DNA from: Apostichopus japonicus
Lineage: Eukaryota; Echinodermata; Holothuroidea; Aspidochirotida; Stichopodidae
Direction of reading: 5' to 3'
Assembly: GCF_037975245.1 (NCBI RefSeq)
Contig: NC_092574.1
Span: 23,311,713 to 23,375,712, forward strand
DNA length: 64,000 nt
The notes under the pieces were generated by a model. That model was given only the letters and a program-made list of their open reading frames with translations, had not been told where the DNA came from and did no database searches. The number at the start of each line of letters is the position of its first letter. The first letter of the stretch is position 1. The position numbers and the translations under genes are program-made. Positions 37,501 through 49,500 of the stretch are shown here, piece by piece.

Positions 37501-40500
37501 GGTTACTTTATTTATGCATATAAAGCTCTGCATCACGTCCTTAACCTTGGGTAGAGCCCTTTGCACTTCTTGTGCCAAAGTGTAAAAGTGATTTATTTAG
37601 ACTTGATAATAGATAGAGATGGATGTAGTGCACTAGTTGTGAGGAGGCAGGTAAGTATTTTGACTGAACTGATAAATATTAAAATTATCCAAACCAGTGA
37701 GATTTGAAATTTATGGCATCATGTAAACTGTGAGAAAACAATTCACTCTCACATTAATTTCAGTTGACTCCTCATCACCTGTAAATATCCATGGACCAAA
37801 ATTTAGGAAGATGTTGAAATGGAATAGGTTTCTTTTTTGTTACACTTGGAACAGCATACTACCCCCCCCCCCTCACCCCACTATTGACAATTATCAACTT
37901 AGCATAATGCATATGTATAAAAAGAATGAAAAACATTGTTTATTATTGTTCAAATGTTATCAAAAGTTCAAATGTTATCACATGTTATCACATGTTCAAA
38001 TGTTATCACATTGTTCAAATGTTATCAAAACTTGGACAAGGTTGAATGGCTAGCTGTTGCACTATATAGCCAAACATACTGTGTGGTTGGTCAGTGTTGT
38101 GAGGAGTCGTGACTGGAGTCACTAAACTTTAAAAGTTAAATTGTTCGGTTTGTTAATGCCCCCCCCCCACCCGAGATAATATAGTGTGACTAAATGACAC
38201 CACTCAAATCAGAAGAAATGTAGCTGGTAATGACTTGGCCCAAAAATGAAGTGACAACTCCGGGATTGGTTAATAGTTTGATCTATTGCAACCATATTGT
38301 GAAAAAGAATGAGTTGAATGTTAGAACCTTTGTCATTATCCTACCTCAAAGCTCATTAAAAGGCTATAAAGTAATGTCATCACATCACATCTTCTAATTT
38401 ATTCTTCATGCCCTGAGTTACACCAGTATTCCACAGTCATCTTTCTAAGTCATCACATCTTGTTTATCACAGAGATGCAATCATGGTCATCTGAATGAGA
38501 CTGCTACTCGTACAGTATATGCCCTATTTGTATTGCGTGTGAAGTAGCCTAACACATTAATTGGATATAAAGTTGTAGCCTCTTTACTGAACATAATTTG
38601 TCAAATTCTACAAAATTTTTAATTTTATAATAAAGAGGACAAAAACGGGGTAAAAATGAAAAACTAAACTGTTTCTCTTTGTTTAAATATTATTGTTTCT
38701 CATTTATGCATCCATTAAAGTCAAAAGTATTTTTTGAGAAAATAATAGAAAGTTAGCTTCATGATAAAGTAAAGAGTTCACCTGAAAAGAAAAACAGCGA
38801 AACTTCTCTCACCATAGAGAGACAATTAACTTAACTAGCCTAATACATAGATCTACATGGAAAATTTGTGCCTAAGCTTAACAAAGTAGGAATTGCACTG
38901 CTTGGTGTCAGATGTTGATTTGGAAGCATTCTGGATAGGTTAGTTTGAACAATGTTAATAATGTACATAGGAAATAACCTCATGATGCTAAATCATATCT
39001 GATGAGAGAGTGATGAAATCAAAAGAATGAGGGAGATATTCATGTATTTGAAGATTTGGACCACTTAAAGTATCATCTGTTGTTATTTTTGAAGAGTGCT
39101 CTTCGACCATACATGATAGATCCAAGCTCCAGAGCCACTGAATGGTTGAAAGTGCACATGAAAGATGCCCGCTTAGAAGTTGTCAACCAACAGGTAAATT
39201 ATTCCTCATCTAATCTCTGTCCTTGATTGTAGCAATTCTTTCAGTCATACTTGTGATAGGTTCTGTTCTACGGTGTAGTTTGAAAGTGTGGTGTATGTGG
39301 TGTTGTGTGCAGTATGTGGTGTTGTAACTCAAAATATAAATTTGACAGTCTACTTTCAACACCAATTTAAATTTCACAACTGAGGCTTTTCCATAGTTGG
39401 TTTCATGTTACCCACCTAGCAGGATCCTCTGTACTTTGCCTGTGGAGATACCTCAGACCTCTTAATTTTTATTTTATTTTATATATAAGCAGTCTCTTTT
39501 GCTTGCTATTTACTGCTACAGGATGCTAACTTCTCTACTGCCCTTGAGTTGGCTGTTCGATTTGGCAAGACCCTCATCATTCAAGAAATGGACAGGATAG
39601 AACCCATACTGTACCCCTTGCTTCGGAATGACCTCGTCAGTCAAGGTATAGTGAAAGGAGTTAAGTTTGTTGAAGTTCTTTAGAGTGTGTCAGTGGTCAA
39701 GAACATGCTCGAAATACAACAGGATATCAGGACAGTATTATTGTAGGTTTGGGGTTCACAGATTTGGAGGCTAAGGTGAAGATTAATGACAAGCACAGCT
39801 GGTAATTGTTGGAATGTTTTTTGAAGAGAAACATCAGATTCTTATCAGCTATTTGCCAAATGGTGGTGTCTTCTTGTATCAGCTGCTTATTGATGAGGGA
39901 TGTTTCATTACCTCTGTGTTATTTTCAATCATTACAGTCATGTGACAGACATGTTAAATGTGGACATGTTATGGACATGTGCTGGATTTGTTACTGACAG
40001 GTTATGGACATGGCATAGATATGTAATGGACATGTTCTGGGTTACTGACATTTTACGGACATGAGGTAGATATGTTATGGACATGTTCAGGGTTGTTTCT
40101 GACATTTTACGGACATGACATACATATGTCACAGACATGTTATACTGACATGTCATTGTTATATTACTTCATCTGCAATTTTTTTGATATTAAAGGTTTT
40201 TTTTTGTGATGTTTATGTTTTGGTTTATTTTTGTAAAAATGGAGCCACATGTCATTTGCATGATAAATTGTTGTCACAATGGATATCACATGTCATCTAC
40301 ATGATAAAATTATAGTTAATAAAATTGATTCGGACCATTTGAATGTGTTTTTTTTGTTTTTTTGAAGGTCCACGTTTTGTGATTCAGATAGGAGAGAAGA
40401 TGATAGACTACCACGAAGAGTTTCAGCTATTTATGACAACAAGGAATCCATCTCCAGAGATCGCACCCGATGCTGTCTCCATCATAGCAGAGGTTAATTT

Positions 40501-43500
40501 CACTACCACCAGGGCAGGGCTTACTGGACAGGTATAAATATTCATTACTCATTATTTTACTCCATCATAGCAGAGGTTAATTTCACTACCACCAGGGCAG
40601 GGCTAACTGGACAGGTAGAAATATTCATTACTCATTATTATGCATGGATAACAAATTTTAGTTACCCTCTGCTAAGATCGAAATCTCAAACCCTGCAACT
40701 TTTATGTCAGTAACAAATCTAATGTTTCTTTTTATAGTCTATTTTCCCCTACTTATGAAAATTTCAGTAATACTGTTGAATTTACGGTATATGTGAGATA
40801 TGGGTTAACCTCTTGAACTAGGTGGAAAAAAATTTCATTTACCAACAAACATTTTGAAGAAACATTAGATTTGTTACTGACATAAATGTTGTTTTCTACA
40901 AATATTCCAAACATTAAAATACTCCAGTATTTTGAATGATATTCGTTTAATTTCAGCTGCTGGCTACCACAATTCAGCACGAAAAACCAGAGCTGGAGGT
41001 TCGTAAAACTGAACTCTTGAAGCAGGAAGAAGACCTCAAGATCCAACTTGCTGAGTTAGAGGAGAGTCTGCTTGAAGTAAGTCTAACATGGACATAGTTT
41101 GTCAGTTTGAACCTTCTTTTGTGCAGTTGTTATAACACTGTAGAACAAGTGCCACTTTGTACCTGATGCTCAAGGTCCGATTTTTTGTGTACACTTTTTG
41201 TGTTACACTGTAGAATGAGTGTTATGTTGATCCCCATGCTCAGGGTCCAATATTTTGTGTAATTTTATAACACTGTAGAGCAAGTACCATGTCGCACACG
41301 ATGCTCAGGGTCCGATTTTTGGAGCACAAAGGACCACATCTAATTTGAATTGTAATCGCTGTTGACCTAATACATCTGTTGTTTGTTCCACACGTGACTC
41401 AACACAATAGTAGTAAGCATTATTGCAGAGCTATGCATGGTCCAGCTCATGGGTTTGCACCTTGTCCTTGAAGTAAGCAAACCTCAATTTCCTTTTGAGT
41501 GCGGATTCCGATACTGTGCGGCAGGATCAATTTAAATACGTTGAGGTTGCTCTAATGCTGAACACCAAGTGCGGGGTGTGATCCATAACACAGCCGTAAG
41601 TGCAAACAACATTGTTTGCTGGAAAAGTGGATTGAACCATCCTGTTGTTCTCTTGGTGTGGTGTTTACCGGGTGTCGGCACCAATGTCTGTAAAACTGGG
41701 TGTAGCAAGGGTGTTACCCAGGTTATCATCGTTGGAAAGAATCTTGCATTTTACCTTTTTTTATCCAAGAGATAGTGCATGTGATGTTCTCTTTATATCA
41801 AAGTGCATAAATACTCCATTTGATATTTAATTGAATATTAAATAACATAAAATAAAAAATATGATGAAAATGTAAGTCACATTCTGTCTTTTGTCTTCAG
41901 ACACTTGCAAATTCAGTGGGAAATATTCTGGAGAACAAAGCTCTCTTAGATTCTCTGAACAAGACTAAATCCAGTAGTCAGACCATTTCAAGCTCCTTGA
42001 CAGAATCCGTTCAACTGCAGACATCTCTAGACCAGGTAAATTCCCCATTTTACAATTTCCTTAAAAAGTTAAGAATGTTTGTTGAAAAGAAATCATATCC
42101 TAAAGTTTTACTGCATTGTCTTATCCCTAAACTTAAAAAACTAACATGTGTGAGTTCTTTGTGTGAATGACTGAAACATTGAAAGACAGAAACAGGAAAT
42201 TCTCATCAAAAGTCAAAAGGTTGGCAAATATTTTATAATAATTTCTTCTCCTTATTTAGCTCACACACTATCGTTTAGTTTCGTGTAATCAGCAGAAGTT
42301 TTTATAAGAACTGCAATAATTTCATTAATTTTGTCTGTCTGTCTTGTACATGTAATCTTGAAGAATATTGGCAAAATGGAAATTAGGCTTTTCATTAGCT
42401 CCTAGTTGTGACTGATATTTATCAGCTGCATATTCATAAGGGTGTAATGTCTAAATCCATGAGGGTGTAATGTCTAACACCCAATTATCCACATGCCCCC
42501 TAGGAAAGTGAGATCTTTTGTTCATGGAAATGTGCTTTCTATAGGATATATCCATACAATTCAACCCAACTGTGATAATAAGGTGAGGATATCTCATTCA
42601 TTATAAATAATCATACTTGCATGGTCAGAATATCCACCCAATTATCCACATCACTGCAAAGGAAATATCCATAGGAAATACGCTTCTATGTGAAGGATAT
42701 ATGCCAAGGAAAAATGCACATTCTATAGGATATATCCTAACAATTATTAAACCAAACTGTGATTATAAGGTGGGTTTAATACCTCTGCTACATTTTCAAT
42801 CATTTAAGACATTACTTGATTTTTTTTATTTGAAAAACTTTATATCAACCGTCGTCGCTTAACATAGTAAGTATGAATCGTTATAAAAAATGTGAGACAA
42901 AGTGTACCTTTAAGCAGCTTAAAACTAAAGAAATGATGAATGTGAATGAAAAAAATAGGTTACGGGAAATCCAAAGAAGGTATAACTAGCCTATGTAAGG
43001 TCCCATGGACAAAAGACAGATACAAGAACATGTTACGGCCATGTTTAATACAGCCATGTTCAATATGGACATTTTTAATACGGACATGTTTAATATGGAC
43101 ATGTTTAATACGGACGTTTTGTACCCTCACGACAGGAAAGGGCCGCATATCTTCCCTTGGCTGAGAATGGCAGCACTCTATTCTTTGTCATCAGTGACTT
43201 GTCGAAACTGAACAACATGTATCGGTTCAGCCTGGGAGCCTACCTACGATTATTCACCAGAGCGTTGGATAGCAGGACTGTAAGTACAATTTTAATCAGA
43301 TTTAACATTTTCAATGTCACCATGTGGCATCTACTTCTGTTTGATGGCAATTTAAAGCTATTAAACTGCTTTGTACAGCATTTCTATGTCAATCTGTGAT
43401 TTATCTAAATTTTTACAAATAATAGGTTTCCTAAAAAAAACCTCACCAATCCCCCCTTCCTCCCCTCCCCCCACAATCCTTTTCCTGCCTGGCTAACTTT

Positions 43501-46500
43501 ACTATCCTGATTTAAGGCAGATTATCAGTTGTCTTGTTTGTATGAATGAATCTTTAAAAACAACACTTTATTTGAGAACTATTGTAAACAGATTTGTTCA
43601 CACATTAGTTAGTTAAATTTCATTAGAAACGTCAGAGAAGGGTCACTCAGGAAGTAATTAACGATGGAAAAAGAAGGCATTTGTAGGATTTAATTCAATC
43701 AGTCAATCTTGAACTCTGCACAAACTACAAGATAATTAAATTGGTCTTCTATAATGAGCATTAAATTCAAACGTTTGTAGAGTTTGGTTGTCTTCAAGAG
43801 GATCTGAAGGTAAGGAACCCTCCTTCTAGTGTACAATTTTACTTTACTTGTTTGTGGAAGTATGATAGTCAAACAACAAATATTCTTTTTTTAAACTTTG
43901 CTTGTAAACAGTGAAGTAAAAATGGTTTCTACACAAAGGTATGATACTCTGTTTAAATATATTTATATACTTGACCCTTTACAGAACTAAACTTGACTGT
44001 GGACTGTTGTAAGAGCCTTTTATTTGGTCTTCCTGTTTAAACCAAATCTCTAAGTTCAGTGCATACAAAGACATTGCCACCAGATTAGTTACCCTCACAG
44101 ATAACAGATCCCAGATTAAACCTATTCTCAACCAACTTCACTGGCTTCCTGTTTCTGGAAGAATAAAGTACAAAATTCTCACCCTCACTTACAAAGCCAT
44201 CCATTCGTTTTGCCCCAAACTATATTTCTAACTTACTCACTTTACAAATTTCTACTCGCTCACTCAGATCTAACAGTGCTATTCTCCTAAAGCCACCAAA
44301 AATTGAAACTAAGACGTACAGTGTTCATTCTTTTCAATTTGCCCCCCCCCCCTCCAAAACTCTGGAACATTCTCCACCCAGATTTAGGAATACCCCTACC
44401 ATAGAAAATTTGAAAAGCCTCTCAAAAAGTCACTTATCACGTCCTACCCTCATTGGACATTTTTCGATCCTTGCGTGTATCTTTAAGTTGTTATTCTACT
44501 ATGCTCTTCTACTATTTTTGTACTCACTTTGTTTCTTGTAAAGGGTATGGAGACCGTCGGTATAATGCGCGATATAAATAAGTATTATTATTATCATTAT
44601 TACAGGATGGTTCTAACACAGACATGCGTATCCAGCGATTGATTCAGTCACTCCAGAGCTTGGTTTACCAGTACGTCTGTCGATCTCTCTTCAAGGCTGA
44701 CCGTCTCATGTTCGGTCTTCATCTCTCCCATGGCATGCATCCTGATCTCTTTCAAGAAAATGTAAGTGAAACTTTTGTTTGAATCAGTCGATAGTTGATT
44801 CAATCACCAAAGAAGGTAAAAAGGTTTGGAAGAAAGGTACTAAAATACTTCTAAATGATGATATAGTTAAGACATTTACAAACAGCTAGCTTGGCCGTGT
44901 TCTGAAATAACCTGTTAATTCAAGATTTCTTCACCTTTTTATCTGACCAGGAATGGGAAGCGTTTTTAGGCCAGATTGTCGCCGAGGTGCGAGAGAAGTC
45001 AAAAGATCAGATGCCTGCATGGATCGATCCAGACCGTGAACAAGCCGTCGCTGTTTTAAAGGTAACACGTCTAGAACCGTAAACCCTTTGTGATAACCAA
45101 AGACTTTACTGATGTAAATATTAACAACTCTCTCAATAGTCCAATAGAACAATGTAGAGTGATTTATAATATATAATACAGAGTGCGATGGAAGATCGTA
45201 GAGTGATTTATAATACATAAAACAGAGCCTAACTGGAGAAATTAAATGGTCACACAAAGAGTGAGGCATTTGCCAGATGTGCAAATCTTGAAATGAAACA
45301 AGGAAAGAAAGTAGAACAGAAGATGGGTAGCACAATGTTGCTGAACTGAGTGCTATAGAACAATGTAGAGTGATTTAGTCCAATAGAACAATGTAGAGTG
45401 ATTTATAATACATAATACAGAGTCCAATTGAACAATATGTTATATACAACACTGCAGAGTAATGTGTTATATACAACACTGCAGAGTAATATGTTATATA
45501 CAACACTGCAGAGTAATGTGTCATATACAACACTGCAGAGTAATGTGTCATATACAACACTGCAGAGTAATGTGTCATATACAACACTGCAGAGTAATGT
45601 GTTATATACAACACTGCAGAGTAATGTGTTATATACAACACTGCAGAGTAATGTGTTATATACAACACTGCAGAGTAATGTGTTATATACAACACTGCAG
45701 AGTAATGTGTCATATACAACACTGCAGAGTAATGTGTTATATACAACACTGCAGAGTAATGTGTTATATACAACACTGCAGAGTAATGTGTTATATACAA
45801 CACTGCAGAGTAATGTGTTATATACAACACTGCAGAGTAATGTGTCATATAGGGTAGAGATTAGCTAGGAGCAAGCAAAGGTGAATAAAGAGAAAGTAGA
45901 AATAGCTGAATGGGTGCACAAACTGGCTGGATACAGTCTGTAGAAGAGTGTATTTGAGTTGATTCAGGTCGTTTATATTAATATTTACCGGATGATGTTT
46001 TATATGCTATCTACATATTGAATGTTTCAAACTCTCTGTCTTTCTGGACTCACTTCTCTCATCTTACAGAGTGCCTTTCCTAGCTTTCATCAGAGCCTTA
46101 GTTTAGCAGACACTAGTCTCTGGACTGGATTTTCAAGAAGTTCAAACTGTGAGCAAGAATTCCCGCAGGCATTGGAGAAGAAGATAACACCATTCCAAAG
46201 GGTAAGTCCTTTTATAAGCACATATGCTGTGTGTGTCCAATGTCATTAAGTATTATGAAACAAGTCAAATTGATATATGCCAAGAGATAGATTGTCACAG
46301 ACTGTAAGAGCCATCAGTACAGTGATGTTGGCTTTAGACTTGAATCAAGTAGAATGTGACTGACTGTTAGATCCATCAGTACAATGAGTCACCTTGAAAT
46401 GATGTATGAGACTTACATATGTGAAATGTGACTGACTGTTAGATCTATCAGTACAATGAGTCAGCTTCAAATGTTATATTAGACTTGAATCAAGTAAAAT

Positions 46501-49500
46501 GTGACTGACTGTTAGATCCATCAGTACAATAAGTCACCTTGAAATGCTGTAGTAGACTTAACTATGTAAACATGTGACTGACTGTTAGATCAATCAGTAC
46601 AATAAGTCACCTTGAAAAGATTGTATTAGACTTACATATGTAAAATGTGACTGACTGTTAGATCCATCAGTGCAATGAGTCAGCTTCAAATGTTATATTA
46701 GACTTGAATCAAGTAGAATGTGACTGACTGTTAGATCCATCAGTACAATGAGTCACCTTGAAAAGATGTATTAGACTTACATATGTAAACATTTGACTGA
46801 CTGTTAGATCCATCAGTACAATGAGTCAGCTTCAAATGTTATATTAGACTTGAATCAAGTAAAATTTGACTGACTGTTAGATCCATCAGTACAATGAGTC
46901 AGCTTCAAATGTTATATTACACTTGAATCAAGTAGAATGTGACTGACTGTTAGATCCATCAGTTAAATGAGTCACCTTGAAATGCTGTAGTAGACTTAAC
47001 TATGTAAACATGTGACTGACTGTTAGATCCATTAGTACAATGAGTCAGCTTCAAATGTTATATTAGACTTACATATGTAAACATTTGACTGACTGTTAGA
47101 TCCATCAGTACAATGAGTCACCTTGAAATACTGTAGTAGACTTACCTATGTAAACATGTGACTGACTGTTAGATCAATCAGTACAATGAGTTACCTTGAA
47201 AAGATGTATTAGACTTACATATGTGAAATGTGACTGACTGTTAGATCCATCAGTGCAATGAGACAGCTTCAAATGCTGTTAGACATACCTATGTAAACAT
47301 ATGACTGACTATTAGAGCAATCAGTACAATGAGTCACCTAGAAATGCTGATTATTAGAGCCATCAGAACAGTGAGCCATAACTACAGTGACTCATTGTAA
47401 ATTTCAGACTTCACAGAGGCAGTAAATTTTTAATAATTATTCATCATTTTGCCTCTATTATTCGTCAAACTATTTTACAGGTTCTAGTGGTTCAGGCCAT
47501 TCGACCAGATCGACTCCAGAGTGCCATGAATCAATTCTGCTGTCTTGCTTTAGGTGAGACGTTATATTATTGTAGGGCCCATAGTTTAAATATCTACATG
47601 TTTAGTACCACACTAGTCATGCAACCTGTATTACTCAATAATAGATGGATAGGAGATGTTACCCTGAAGATGATGTAAATTTGTACTTCTTAAAACAGTG
47701 TTTTAGGAGTTAACTAAGCAAAGAGATAATTATATTAAAGATTTATGAAGATGAATAATTAACATAAAAACAAAGTTCTAGAGATAGGTCAACTGATCTA
47801 CATTGGATGTCCTTGTACCCAAATGATTGGGCCCCCGTTATGAGATATTAAAAGGAGCAAGAAAAATATAAATCATTTGTAACATTTTATATTAAAAGTA
47901 TCCGTACAGTAATGTGACGAAAAATGGCCAAAACATTTGATATACACTTCAAGAGCAGTGGAAATTTAATATAACTGAATGGTGGGAGTCAGTAGTAGTC
48001 TTAACAATTTTTGGAGGTGGTGAGGGAGGTGGGGGGTGGATGGAGGTTAGGGTGAGGATAAGTAGGGTTGGGGTCGTATGAATCAACGAGAGTATTAGAT
48101 CATAGGGATAATAATTTTGCTACTGAGGTGAGCTCGTTCTTTGTTAGATAAATCTAAGGTTTTTGGTGACAGTTCATTTTCCTTCAAGCTACGAAAGAAT
48201 TTTGTCACTAGGTCTGATACTGTGTTCCACATTCACAATAATACAAACGTAACCTTCATACCGCCCAGAAGAAAAAGTGGAGAGAAAAATGGAGGAGATT
48301 GAAATCACTGTTACCACTCTTTTAAATATGTTTTTTGCAGGGATGAAGGATCTAACACCCGGCAATCTTAATTTAAAGAACTTGTACCAGGAGACGGTCG
48401 CGAGCGAGCCCGCTCTGATCATCATCTCTGCGGGAGCAGACTCCACTCAGGAGTTACAGGAATTAGCCAATGAGATCATCGGAGGGGAACATTATCACCA
48501 GGTATGTCTCCGAAGAAGACCTAGTCTGTATTCAAGGAATCGAGGACGTTTGTTTAAACCTTAACATCAAAGATTACGACTTAGTTGTTTGACTTTCTCA
48601 TGGTTTCCCTCCCCCCCCCCCCCCCCTTTACTTTGTGCCAAATGTTTTTCTTTTCAACATATCATAAGATAGACTAATACATCGATCCAGAAGGATTTAT
48701 TTCCCTCTTGTCAAACTTAATCATCAACAATCCAATTCAAGATTCAATTTTAGATTAGATTAGATTAGAGATTCAATTTTTTAATTGTAATTTTTTCTTT
48801 GGCAATTTTTTTTTTTTTACTGATCTTCAGTGAAGATCAAGGGAGAGGGAGAGGAGGGGAAGGGGGTGGGTTATTCAGGGCTGTCAAACACCTTCCGCTT
48901 TGAATCTCCTTACGGTTATTGGTATGTGATTTTTATAGAAATCTTGACATCCATGCTTTAAATTCCTTTCAGGTGGCGATGGGACAGGGTCAAGCTGATA
49001 TAGCTATGCAGCAGCTTCGTGAGTGTGCCAGGAATGGAGAGTGGTTGTGCCTTAAAAACCTTCATCTAGTCACTGGATGGCTCCCTGTCTTGGAAAAAGT
49101 GAGAAAATTTACTTTTTACTTTGATCAAATTTATATAGAATCCCAACTAGTTTGGTGTGTCAAGTTTTGGAAACATTAAATTAACACAAAAGATTTGGAC
49201 TTTAAAAAAAAAAATTAACACAGAATATCAAATATTGGAGTTTATAAAAGGATGAATGATACACTGTGTACGTATACTGAATGGTAAATAATGACAGGAG
49301 AACATGAAACTTGTTTATTCTAATGGTTCTAACTATTTGATGATCTTATTCAACGGTGAAGAAATACTTACCTACTCACTGTTTGCTATTAACTGCTCTA
49401 GCAGTATTAAACTGGTTAAGTTCAGTGTCAAATAAAAATGGGGGGAAACTGATTGGGTAATAATATAATATAGAAACAAATTGCAAAGAGAACAGAAATT

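Noticed and set aside
42946-43110. Protein-like [10 protein letters not shown] repeats before exon 49
   Set aside because: Product of a 15-base tandem repeat in the intron, in a different frame from exon 49.
45375-45868. Three long frames on both strands made of THYSAVLYI- or SNVLYTTLQ-like repeats
   Set aside because: They follow from a 27-base satellite whose period is a multiple of three; no start context, splice link or non-repeat part.
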